Below are positions 1 to 6,824 of a DNA stretch of 64,000 bases, one piece after another (position 1 is the first letter of the stretch; every line of letters starts with the position of its first letter). Source of the stretch: Jiangella sp. DSM 45060 (lineage in GTDB: Bacteria > Actinomycetota > Actinomycetes > Jiangellales > Jiangellaceae). Location of the stretch: contig NZ_LT629771.1 of the NCBI RefSeq assembly GCF_900105175.1, forward strand, positions 1,674,001-1,738,000. The letters run 5' to 3'. The notes beneath the pieces were generated by a model. The model worked only from the letters and a program-made list of their open reading frames with translations. It was not told the DNA's origin and made no database searches. Both the position numbers and the translations under genes were made by a program.

Positions 1-409
1 GCAGCACGGCCAGCGACTCGTCCAGCATGGCCGCCCGGACGCGGTCGTCGAGCTCCTCGCCGGTGCGGGAGAACTCCTCGCCGAACCGGTCGCTGCCCAG
101 GCCGGCGCCGAGGATGAACCGGCCGCCGGAGAGCCGGTCCAGCGACGCGGTCTCACGGGCCAGCTTGACCGGGCGGCGGCGGGCCAGCGGCGTCACCATC
201 GGCCCGAACCGCAGCCGCTCGGTCACCGCCGCGACGGCGGCGAGCGTGATCCACGGGTCGGCCGCCGCGCGCACCGGCGCACGCCAGCGCAGGTGGTCCC
301 AGACGAACAGGCCGTCCCAGCCGGCCTCCTCGGCCGCCAGCCGTACTACGACGGCGGGGTCGGCGAGCTCGTCGAACAGCGGCAGCCACAGGCCCGAGCG
401 CAGCGTCAT
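1..409 (-). CDS. LLM-class flavin-dependent oxidoreductase, partial (C-terminus outside window)
   Basis: Reading leftward from ATG 409 gives about 136 residues typical of the luciferase-like monooxygenase TIM barrel: an N-terminal segment around LFVWDHL (the usual 'WDHL' strand), then a stretch ending in a glycine-rich LGAGLGS turn and an acidic FGEEFSR segment. Enzymes of this family use FMN or coenzyme F420. A cofC-like F420 gene lies further along the window, so F420 use is possible but is inference. The gene runs off the left edge, so its length and substrate cannot be judged. No clear ribosome binding site precedes the ATG. Confidence 0.8.
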   Translation of the reverse strand, partial: MTLRSGLWLPLFDELADPAVVVRLAAEEAGWDGLFVWDHLRWRAPVRAAADPWITLAAVAAVTERLRFGPMVTPLARRRPVKLARETASLDRLSGGRFILGAGLGSDRFGEEFSRTGEELDDRVRAAMLDESLAVL

Positions 410-445
410 CGGGACACCGTAACGGTCGCCGTCGCCCTCAGGGTG

Positions 446-715
446 TCACTCGACCGTACGCAGGATCTGCTCGATCGACGTGGTGCGCGAGCGCAGCTCC
501 GCGACATCGGAGGCGGTGCGCTGCTGGGCGTCGAGCGAGGTCTCGGCGAGCTGCTCGTACCGTCCCACCAGCTGGCGCAGTTGGTCCTCCTGGGCGGCGA
601 CCAGCCGGGTCTTGCGCATCTCGAGGAACGTCGCCATCGACGCGCCGACGAGGAAGATCACCAGGGCGACCACGCCCAGGAAGATCATCGCCGCCGGCCA
701 GGTGATGTCGTCCAT
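446..715 (-). CDS. small single-pass membrane protein with coiled-coil tail
   Basis: 89 residues: one hydrophobic helix at about residues 8-30, then a charged, heptad-like region (about 35-89) rich in Gln, Glu and Leu, as expected for a coiled coil facing the cytoplasm. Its ATG overlaps the stop of the upstream ArsR gene by one base (TGATG), so the two are almost certainly co-translated. No family is recognised. The pairing suggests a membrane protein whose dose is set with the regulator; its function is unknown. Confidence 0.7.
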   Translation of the reverse strand: MDDITWPAAMIFLGVVALVIFLVGASMATFLEMRKTRLVAAQEDQLRQLVGRYEQLAETSLDAQQRTASDVAELRSRTTSIEQILRTVE

Positions 716-1032
716 CAGGACTCCTTGGAAGTGAGGGTCTGGGCCGCGGTGGCCAGTGCCTCCGCGGTCAGGTGCAGGTCGAAGGCGGTGACCTCGTAAA
801 ACTTCATCGCCTTGCCGTCGTCGGACAGCTCCAGCCGGCCGGCGACCAGCCCGGCCGCCTCGAGTTTCTGCAGGTGCATGTGCAGCAGCGGGCGGCTGAC
901 GCCGATCTCGCGGGCCAGGTGGCTGACGTAGTCGCGCCCGCCGGCCAGCGTGGCGACGATGCGCAGCCGGATGGGGTTGGCGAGCGCGGCGAGCATCTCG
1001 ACCAGCTGGTCGCCACTCGGCGCGTCGGCCAT
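715..1032 (-). CDS. ArsR/winged-helix transcriptional regulator
   Basis: 105 residues. The fold order is that of an ArsR-type winged helix: an N-terminal helix with ALANPIRLRIVATL, then a DNA-binding helix pair containing REIGVSRPLLHMHLQKLEAA, then the wing and a C-terminal helix. No cysteine pair of the metal-sensing type is seen, so the signal is unlikely to be a heavy metal. It is the first gene of a two-gene operon with the membrane protein at 446-715. Two GACAGGTGT repeats lie just upstream and may be its own operator. Confidence 0.85.
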   Translation of the reverse strand: MADAPSGDQLVEMLAALANPIRLRIVATLAGGRDYVSHLAREIGVSRPLLHMHLQKLEAAGLVAGRLELSDDGKAMKFYEVTAFDLHLTAEALATAAQTLTSKES

Positions 1033-1043
1033 CAGGACCCTCC

Positions 1044-1074
1044 GACAGGTGTTAGGAAAAGCTGACAGGTGTCA
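1044..1074. promoter_or_regulatory. candidate ArsR operator: two GACAGGTGT repeats
   Basis: GACAGGTGT occurs at 1044-1052 and again at 1064-1072, a spacing of exactly 20 bp (two helical turns). The second copy sits in a palindrome TGACA-N2-TGTCA (1063-1074). The pair lies 12-42 bp upstream of the ArsR start codon, where an autoregulatory operator would be expected. The sequence is seen; the function is inferred. Confidence 0.45.
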
Positions 1075-1110
1075 CGCTACGCTGAAACGAGGCCGGGACG
1101 CAAGAGTGCT

Positions 1111-1161
1111 TTCGCCGGCGGCGAACCGGACTCCCGGAACCGGGGCCGGCGCGGTTAGCGT
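1111..1161 (+). promoter_or_regulatory. ClgR-type box and -10 of the XRE regulator gene
   Basis: A perfect inverted repeat TTCGCCGGCGGCGAA is at 1111-1125. It keeps the CGC-N5-GCG core recalled for actinobacterial ClgR boxes. A TAGCGT -10 lies at 1156-1161, six bases before the ATG at 1168, so the transcript is probably leaderless. The box is centred about 40 bp upstream of that -10, an activator-like position. This suggests autoregulation or control by a ClgR paralogue. Confidence 0.5.
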
Positions 1162-1167
1162 GGCTCC

Positions 1168-1539
1168 ATGAGCGGCCCGGAGGAACGCGAGGAGCGGCCG
1201 ACGCCGCTGCTGCGCACGATGGTCGGCGACGTCCTGCGGCGCACGCGGCAGGAGCAGGGCCGCACGCTGGCCGACGTCGCGTCCGACGCCAAGGTCTCGA
1301 TGCCCTACCTGTCCGAGCTCGAACGCGGCCGCAAGGAGGGCTCGTCCGAGGTGCTCGCGGCGGTCTGCGACGCGCTCGGCCTCGAGCTGTCCGACCTGCT
1401 CGGCGCCGTCCGGCGCGACCTCGTCGAGCACCGCGCCACCGTCATCCGGCTCGACACCGTCCGTGCGCTGCGCCGGCGCGACCCCGTCCGCCGTCCGTCG
1501 GCCGGCCGGGGCGGCGACGTCCTCCTGCTCGCGGCGTGA
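1168..1539 (+). CDS. XRE-family regulator of the ClgR/PopR type
   Basis: 123 residues. An XRE helix-turn-helix spans about residues 18-75, with [16 protein letters not shown], then [16 protein letters not shown] and a [11 protein letters not shown] end, the pattern of the actinobacterial Clp regulators ClgR and PopR. It lies tail-to-tail with a two-gene clpP operon, the genomic setting of PopR. The protein ends in LLLAA; in Streptomyces, PopR is removed by ClpP proteolysis that needs its two C-terminal alanines, so the same feedback is likely here. ClgR or PopR cannot be separated by eye. Confidence 0.75.
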   Translation: MSGPEEREERPTPLLRTMVGDVLRRTRQEQGRTLADVASDAKVSMPYLSELERGRKEGSSEVLAAVCDALGLELSDLLGAVRRDLVEHRATVIRLDTVRALRRRDPVRRPSAGRGGDVLLLAA

Positions 1540-1540
1540 C

Positions 1541-1574
1541 GACGCGCCCGGCCGCGTGAGCAGCCGGGCGCGTC
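1541..1574. terminator. bidirectional hairpin between XRE gene and clpP operon
   Basis: A perfect 12-bp stem, GACGCGCCCGGC (1541-1552) pairing with 1563-1574, closes a 10-base loop. It sits between the converging ends of the XRE gene (stop at 1539) and the clpP operon (stop at 1585). There is no T-run, which is common in GC-rich actinomycetes. Confidence 0.7.
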
Positions 1575-1584
1575 GGGTGTTCCG

Positions 1585-2202
1585 TCAGCCGTAGGTCGCG
1601 CCGGCCGGCACCGCCTTCCGGCTGTCGATGATCCGGTCGGCGAGGCCGTAGGCGACCGCCTCGGCCGCGTCGAACGTCTTGTGGCGGTCGGTGTCGGCGC
1701 GGATCTTCTCCACCGGGTGACCCGTGTGCCGGCTGAGCACCGCGTCCATCTCGGCCCGCACCTTCGCCACCTCCTTGGCCTGGACGGCGAGGTCGGGCAG
1801 CGTGCCGCGGGCCTGGCTGGACGGCTGGTGCAGCATGACCTTCGCGTGCGGCAGCACGAACCGCCGCCCGGGCGCGCCGGCCGCCAGCAGCACCGCCGCG
1901 GTCTCCGACGCCTGACCCATGCAGGTGGTCGCCACTGGCGGCGTCACGAACTGCATGGTGTCGTAGATCGCGGTCAGCGCGCTGTACGTCCCGCCGGGGG
2001 AGTTGATGTACAGCCCGATCTCCAGCTCCGCGCTGACCGACTCGAGGTGCAGCAGCTGGGCCATGACGACGTTCGCGACGCCGTCGTCGATCGGCGTGCC
2101 GATGAAGACGATGCGCTCGTTCAGCAGCCGCGAGTAGATGTCGAAGGCCCGCTCGCCCGTCGGTGTCTTCTCGATCACCGTCGGGATCGTGTACTGGCTC
2201 AT
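1585..2202 (-). CDS. clpP: ClpP-family protease subunit with Glu at the catalytic Ser position
   Basis: 205 residues, second gene of a clpP pair; its ATG overlaps the upstream clpP stop (ATGA). The ClpP fold is clear: [19 protein letters not shown] (the oxyanion-loop Gly-Gly), the catalytic His in [11 protein letters not shown], and the Asp in a DTDRHKTF segment. The nucleophile region reads [13 protein letters not shown], where active ClpPs read CMGQAAS(M)xxxLL. With no gap, the Ser column holds Glu and the neighbouring Ala column holds Ser. The subunit may be inactive and work in a mixed ring with its partner, as ClpR does in chloroplasts and cyanobacteria, but this needs experiment. Confidence 0.9.
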   Translation of the reverse strand: MSQYTIPTVIEKTPTGERAFDIYSRLLNERIVFIGTPIDDGVANVVMAQLLHLESVSAELEIGLYINSPGGTYSALTAIYDTMQFVTPPVATTCMGQASETAAVLLAAGAPGRRFVLPHAKVMLHQPSSQARGTLPDLAVQAKEVAKVRAEMDAVLSRHTGHPVEKIRADTDRHKTFDAAEAVAYGLADRIIDSRKAVPAGATYG

Positions 2203-2813
2203 GCGCCCACCCCCACGACCGGGCGCCCGGACGTGGGCCGGACGTCGTCCATGCGCTCGACGATGTGGTCGATGAAGCCGTAGGCCAGCGCCTCGTCGGC
2301 GGTGTACCAGCGGTCGCGCTGGCTGTCGGCCTCGATGCGCTCCGGCGTCTGGCCGGTGTGCTCCGCCGTCAGCCTCGTCATGAGCGTCGACGTGTAGGCG
2401 AGCTGCTGCGAGTAGATCTCGATGTCCGCCGCCGTGCCGCCGAACCCGGCCGAGCCCTGGTGCATGAGCACCTGCGCGTGCGGCAGGCTGAACCGCTTGC
2501 CCGGGGTGCCGGCGGTGAGCAGGAACTGCCCCATGCTCGCCGCTAGTCCCATGGCCAGCGTGCTGACGTCGTTCGGGATCAGCCTCATCGTGTCGTAGAT
2601 CGCCAGCCCGGCGCTGACCGAGCCGCCGGGAGAGTTGATGTAGAGGCTGATGTCGCTGCGCGGGTCCTCCGCCGACAACAACAGCAGTTGCGCGCAGAGC
2701 CGGTTGGCGATCTGGTCGTCGACCTCGGTGCCCAGGACGATGATCCGTTGGTGCAGCAGCCGGGTGGCGAGCTGGTCGTCCAGTGTCCCGGTGAGCGGTC
2801 CCGCGTTCGTCAT
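2199..2813 (-). CDS. clpP: ATP-dependent Clp protease proteolytic subunit (complete triad)
   Basis: 204 residues, first gene of the clpP pair. The three catalytic residues are present: Ser in [11 protein letters not shown], His in [11 protein letters not shown], Asp in SQRDRWYTA. The [16 protein letters not shown] substrate-groove motif is intact. ATG 2813 is preceded by an AAGGGAG ribosome site, and the 3' end shares ATGA with the next clpP. Together with an XRE regulator nearby this looks like the inducible ClpP3/ClpP4-type pair of actinomycetes rather than the housekeeping pair next to tig and clpX, neither of which is here. Confidence 0.95.
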   Translation of the reverse strand: MTNAGPLTGTLDDQLATRLLHQRIIVLGTEVDDQIANRLCAQLLLLSAEDPRSDISLYINSPGGSVSAGLAIYDTMRLIPNDVSTLAMGLAASMGQFLLTAGTPGKRFSLPHAQVLMHQGSAGFGGTAADIEIYSQQLAYTSTLMTRLTAEHTGQTPERIEADSQRDRWYTADEALAYGFIDHIVERMDDVRPTSGRPVVGVGA

Positions 2814-2836
2814 GTGTGTCTCCCTTCTGCCCTCGA

Positions 2837-2885
2837 TCATTCGCCGGGCGGGAGCGCCGCTCCAACAGAATCTGCTGGCAGCAGA
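2837..2885 (-). promoter_or_regulatory. clpP operon promoter with 15-bp palindromic operator
   Basis: On the minus strand a perfect palindrome with arms TCTGCTG and CAGCAGA around one base occupies 2885-2871. It is followed closely by TTGGAG (2865-2860), 17 bases, and GAATGA (2842-2837), a plausible -35/-10 pair, then the ATG at 2813. A site directly upstream of -35 suits an activator of the PopR/ClgR type. A looser TTCGCCGGGCGGG stretch overlaps the -10 side and is a poor ClgR match. Confidence 0.55.
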
Positions 2886-2899
2886 GGCGGCGGCCGGGA

Positions 2900-3118
2900 T
2901 CAGCCGCGGCGGCCCCAGACGAGGTACGCGACGGGGCCGGTGGGCTGCACGGCCAGCGCGGGCCACCACAGCGCCTTCGGCCCGCGGACCTGGGCGGACG
3001 GACGGCGCGCGAGGTCGGCCGCCGCGAGCGCGGTGAGCACCACCTCGGCGGTGCCCACCGCGATGATCGCGGTGCGCTGCGCGGTGGAGAGGTCGCTCCA
3101 CCGCCGGGTCGACGCCAT
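2900..3118 (-). CDS. small two-helix membrane protein, PLDc_N-like
   Basis: 72 residues. Hydrophobic helices lie at about residues 15-37 and 49-67, separated by a basic loop with VRGPKALWW; the end is [13 protein letters not shown]. This pattern (a basic stretch, GPK, then P-x-GP-x-AY-x-x-WGRR) is the small PLDc_N-type membrane protein seen widely in actinobacteria, function unknown. It is a single gene read leftward between the reductase at 3131 and the clpP promoter. Confidence 0.65.
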   Translation of the reverse strand: MASTRRWSDLSTAQRTAIIAVGTAEVVLTALAAADLARRPSAQVRGPKALWWPALAVQPTGPVAYLVWGRRG

Positions 3119-3130
3119 GCCCCGACGCTA

Positions 3131-3730
3131 TCAGCGCACGCGGTCGTAGGTGAGGCAGATGGCGCCCGACTCCGACGTCGCCAGGTCGCCCAGCGACCAC
3201 GAGCTGCGCGGGACGCCGTCCTCGAACAGCCGGGCGCCGCCGCCCACCAGCTCGGGGCAGAGGTTCAGCGTCATGCGGTCCACCTCGCCGGCGTCGAGCA
3301 GCGTGCGGATGAGGCTCACGCTGTTCTGGATGACGATGTCGCCACCGGGCTGGGTGCGAATGGCACGCACCTCCGTGACCGGGTCGTGCTCGGCCAGCCG
3401 GGAGTTCTGCCACGGCGTCTCGGTCAGCGTCGTCGAGAACACCACCTTCTCGACGGCGTCCAGCCAGCGGGCCAGCGCGCGGTCGCGCGGCTCGGCGTTC
3501 TCGTCCTGCGCGACGGACGGCCAGAAGCCGCCGAAGCCCTGGTAGTTCTTCCGGCCGAGCAGGATCGTCGTCGCGGTGGTGGTCATCCGGACCGACTGGT
3601 CGCGCTGCGAGTCGGTGAGCGCGTGCGGCGCCACCCAGCTCATGTCGTACTCGCCGCCGGGGCCGTAGTAGCGGCCGTCCAGCGAGAGCGACAGGTTGGC
3701 GACGACGCGGCGGGTGCTGGTCTCGGTCAT
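3131..3730 (-). CDS. dihydrofolate reductase (RibD C-terminal) family protein
   Basis: 199 residues. It begins with [20 protein letters not shown], the strand-loop of RibD/DHFR-like domains, then [11 protein letters not shown] (nucleotide-binding motif), and ends with [35 protein letters not shown], the NADPH-side core. Such proteins reduce unknown substrates; the family name does not imply folate. A GGAGGA site precedes ATG 3730. It is divergent from the LuxR/ATPase regulator that starts at 3817, which may control it. Confidence 0.85.
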   Translation of the reverse strand: MTETSTRRVVANLSLSLDGRYYGPGGEYDMSWVAPHALTDSQRDQSVRMTTTATTILLGRKNYQGFGGFWPSVAQDENAEPRDRALARWLDAVEKVVFSTTLTETPWQNSRLAEHDPVTEVRAIRTQPGGDIVIQNSVSLIRTLLDAGEVDRMTLNLCPELVGGGARLFEDGVPRSSWSLGDLATSESGAICLTYDRVR

Positions 3731-3816
3731 GATCGGTTCCTCCGATTCGGTGTCGGGCTGATGGATCGATCCTGTCGCCGTCCGGCGCCCGGAACATCTG
3801 CCACCTGGCCGATCTG

Positions 3817-6768
3817 ATGCGACACTCCTGGGTGATGTCCGACGTCCGCCACCTGCCGCCCGAGCTGTCGTCGTTCGTCGGCCGGGCCGGCGAGCTGGCC
3901 GCCGCCGCTGCCGACGTCCGCGCGGGCCGGCTGCTCACGCTGGCCGGGCCGGGCGGGTGCGGGAAGACCCGGCTGGCGGTCCGCGTCTGCCGGGCCCTCG
4001 CCGGCGACTGGCCGGAGGTCGTGTGGGCCGGTCTGGAGGACGTGCCGGACGGCACCGGCGACGGCGTGGTCGCGCGGGTCGCGGACCGGCTGGACCTGGC
4101 GTTGCCGGACGGGCCGGACCGCGCGGGGGCGCTGGCGCACGCGCTGCGCGGACGGCGGCTGGTGCTGGCGCTGGACAACTGCGAGCACGTCGCCGCCGAG
4201 GTCGCCGCGCTGGCCGGAGCGGTGCTGGCGCGCTGCCCCGACGTCGCGTTGCTGGCCACCGGACGGGCGTCGCTCGGCGTCGCGGGGGAGCAGGTCCATC
4301 GGGTGCCGCCGCTGGATCTCGCCGACGCGCTGGAGCTGTTCCTCGACCGCGCCGGCGCGACCGGCGACCCCGCGGCCGTGGCGGGCGCGCGCCGGGTCTG
4401 CGACCGGCTGGACCGGCTGCCGCTCGCGCTGGAGCTGGCCGCCGGCTGGGCCGGCACGCTGACGCCGGCGCAGATCGCCGACTCGCTGTCCGACCCGTAC
4501 GCGCTGCTCGACGGCGGCGCGCGGACGGCGGCGTTCCGGCAACGGACGCTCGAGGCGTCGATGCGGTGGAGCCACTCCCTGCTCGACGACGACGAGCGGG
4601 TGCTGTTCCGGCGGCTGGCCGTGTTCGAGCCCGGGTTCGCCGCCGACGCCGTCGTCGCCGTGGCCGGGCTGCCCGCGCCGGTGGCGCTGAAGGCGCTGCG
4701 CGGGCTGATCGACACCTCGCTGGTGGTCGCCGACGCGACCGGGCCGGTGGCGCGGTACCGCCTGCTCGGCGTCGTCCGGGCGTACGCGCGGGCCCGGCTG
4801 GACGAGGCGGGCGAGGCGGCCGCCGTCGGTGACCGTCACCTCTCCTGGTGCCTGGAGCGGGTGGACGCGCTGGCGCCGCTGCTGGAGACCGACCGCGACG
4901 CCTGGCGTGCGGCCGCCGGCGCCGAGTACCCGAACCTGCGGGCGGCCGCCGAGTGGGGACTGGGCGGCGACGACGGGACCGCCGGGGAGCGGCTGACCGC
5001 CGGGGAGCGGCTGACCGCCGGGCGGCGGCTGGCGGCCGGCCTGGCGTGGCTGTGGCACCTGGAGTCGCGCGGCGCCGAAGGGCTGACGCTGCTGCGGCGC
5101 GCCGCCGAGCGCGGGGCCGGTGAGCGGACGCCGTTGCAGGCGCGGGTGCTGACGGCGCTCGCGGTGGTGGCCGACACCGCCGTGCCGGGCGGCGACGGGT
5201 ACCGCGCGGCGCACGAGGCGCTGGAGCTGCCCGCCGACCCGGCGACGGCGGCGCTGGCGCGGTCGCTGGTGGCGATCGGCTGGGTCGGCGGCGACCTCGG
5301 CCGGGCCCGGGCCGAGGCGGTCCGCGCCCGCGACGATGCGGTGGCGGCCGGCGCCGGGTTCGTCGCCGACGCGTCGCAGGCGCTGATCGGCCTCGTCCAC
5401 CTGCTCCGCGACCAGCACCGCGACGCCGTCGCCGAGCTCGAACCGGCGGTCGCCGGGCTGCTCGCCCGCGGCGACCGCGCCACGGCGTCGTCGGCGCTGA
5501 GCTGGCTCGCCTCCGCCACCGCCCAACTCGGCGACGTCACCCGGGCCGCCGAGCTGGCCGAGCGCGCCGTCGAGATCGCCCAGCCGCTGCACGACGTCCA
5601 CCGCATCGCCATCGCCGCCACCAGGCTGGCCGAGCTGCGCACCCTGCAGGGCCGCCCGGACGACGCGGCCGCCGTCCTGGCCCCGGTCGACGAGATCGCC
5701 GCCGGCGCCGAGCCGCCGCCGTACCTGCCCGGGTGGGAGCGGGCGCACGCGCTCGTCGCATGGCGGCAGGGCCGGCCCGCCGACGCCGTCGAGTGGAGCC
5801 GCCGCGAGCTGCGGTGGCTGCCCGATCCGCGGGAGGAACTGCTGCTGCCGGAGAGCCGGCTGGTGCTGGCGGCGGCGCTGCGGGCCGCCGGTTCGGCGTC
5901 CGCGGCGGCCGAGGCGTCTGCCCTGCTCGCCGGCCTGGCCGCCGACGACGCCGTCCGGGACCGGCCGCGGATCCGCGCCGACCTGCTCGCCGAGCAGGCG
6001 CTGTTGGCGGGCGGTGAGGCCGGGGTGCGGGCGGGTGGTGAGGCCGGGGTGCGGGCGGGTGGTGAGGCCGGGGTGCGGGCGGGTGGTGAGGCCGGGGTGC
6101 GGGCGGGTGGTGAGGCCGGGGTGCGGGCGGGTGGTGAGGCCGGGGTGCGGGCGGGTGGTGAGGCCGGGGTGCGGGCGGGTGGTGAGGCCGGGGTGCGGGC
6201 GGGCGGTGAGGCCGGGGTGCGGGCGGGTGGTGAGGCTGGGGTGCGGGCGGGCGGTGATGCCGCGTTGCGGCTGCAGCACGAGGCGCTGCGGCTGCGCGCC
6301 GAGCACGACCTCGTCCTCGGCTGCATCGACAGTCTCGGCGCGCTGGCGGCGCTGCTGGCCGCGCGGGGAGCCGCCGAGGCGGCCGGCGTGCTGGCCGGAG
6401 CGGCCGAGCGGGCCCGGGAGGCGGCGGGGCTGCCCGGCGGACCGGTGCTCCCGGACGCCACGGCCGCAGCCGCTGTCGACCCGTCGTCCGTCGAACGGGG
6501 CCGCGCCCTGCCGCTCGCCGACGCCGTCGCCTACGCGATGCGCGCCCGCGGCCCACGCCGTCGTCCGGACCATGGCTGGGCCAGCCTCACGCCCGCCGAA
6601 CGTTCCGTCGTCGACCTCGCCGTCCAGGGACTGTCCAACCCGGAGATCGGCGCACGGCTGTTCATGAGCCGCGGCACCGTCAAGACCCACCTGGCGCACG
6701 TGTACGCGAAACTGCAGGTCGCCAACCGGACCGAACTGGCCGCCCTGCCGCGCGACCAGTCGCGGTGA
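3817..6768 (+). CDS. large AAA/TPR LuxR-type transcriptional regulator (LAL-like)
   Basis: 983 residues. An N-terminal ATPase has Walker A GPGGCGKTRLA at about residue 44 and Walker B LVLALDNCEHV at about 112. Next come a winged-helix part with RYRLLGVVRAYARARLDEAGE, a long TPR-like Ala/Leu region, and a C-terminal LuxR helix-turn-helix (LTPAERSVVDLAVQGLSNPEIG... TVKTHLAHVYAKLQVANRTEL). This is the order of LAL/COG3903-type regulators. Ten exact copies of GGEAGVRA sit at about residues 732-811. A second start, ATG 3835 (MSDVRHLPPEL), fits the usual N-terminus equally well. It is divergent from the reductase at 3131-3730, its likely target. Confidence 0.85.
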   Translation: MRHSWVMSDVRHLPPELSSFVGRAGELAAAAADVRAGRLLTLAGPGGCGKTRLAVRVCRALAGDWPEVVWAGLEDVPDGTGDGVVARVADRLDLALPDGPDRAGALAHALRGRRLVLALDNCEHVAAEVAALAGAVLARCPDVALLATGRASLGVAGEQVHRVPPLDLADALELFLDRAGATGDPAAVAGARRVCDRLDRLPLALELAAGWAGTLTPAQIADSLSDPYALLDGGARTAAFRQRTLEASMRWSHSLLDDDERVLFRRLAVFEPGFAADAVVAVAGLPAPVALKALRGLIDTSLVVADATGPVARYRLLGVVRAYARARLDEAGEAAAVGDRHLSWCLERVDALAPLLETDRDAWRAAAGAEYPNLRAAAEWGLGGDDGTAGERLTAGERLTAGRRLAAGLAWLWHLESRGAEGLTLLRRAAERGAGERTPLQARVLTALAVVADTAVPGGDGYRAAHEALELPADPATAALARSLVAIGWVGGDLGRARAEAVRARDDAVAAGAGFVADASQALIGLVHLLRDQHRDAVAELEPAVAGLLARGDRATASSALSWLASATAQLGDVTRAAELAERAVEIAQPLHDVHRIAIAATRLAELRTLQGRPDDAAAVLAPVDEIAAGAEPPPYLPGWERAHALVAWRQGRPADAVEWSRRELRWLPDPREELLLPESRLVLAAALRAAGSASAAAEASALLAGLAADDAVRDRPRIRADLLAEQALLAGGEAGVRAGGEAGVRAGGEAGVRAGGEAGVRAGGEAGVRAGGEAGVRAGGEAGVRAGGEAGVRAGGEAGVRAGGEAGVRAGGDAALRLQHEALRLRAEHDLVLGCIDSLGALAALLAARGAAEAAGVLAGAAERAREAAGLPGGPVLPDATAAAAVDPSSVERGRALPLADAVAYAMRARGPRRRPDHGWASLTPAERSVVDLAVQGLSNPEIGARLFMSRGTVKTHLAHVYAKLQVANRTELAALPRDQSR
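6010..6249 (+). repeat. 10 x 24-bp in-frame tandem repeat (GGEAGVRA) in the LuxR regulator
   Basis: Ten consecutive 24-bp units begin at 6010 and repeat every 24 bp; each encodes GGEAGVRA. They differ only in a few silent bases (GGC or GGT, one GCT). A degenerate eleventh unit encoding GGDAALRL follows at 6250-6273. The near-identity at the DNA level points to recent slippage expansion, so copy number may vary between strains. A shorter 18-bp repeat (AGERLT twice) occurs in the same gene at about 4979-5014. Confidence 0.97.
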
Positions 6769-6824
6769 GGCTCACCCCGGCGGCCGCCGGGATGCGCATC
6801 GCCCACGCGGCGCCGGAGCGGACC

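Noticed and set aside
6013-6249. The 24-bp array as a CRISPR-like or regulatory repeat
   Set aside because: It has no spacers and stays in frame in a complete protein; it is a coding tandem repeat.
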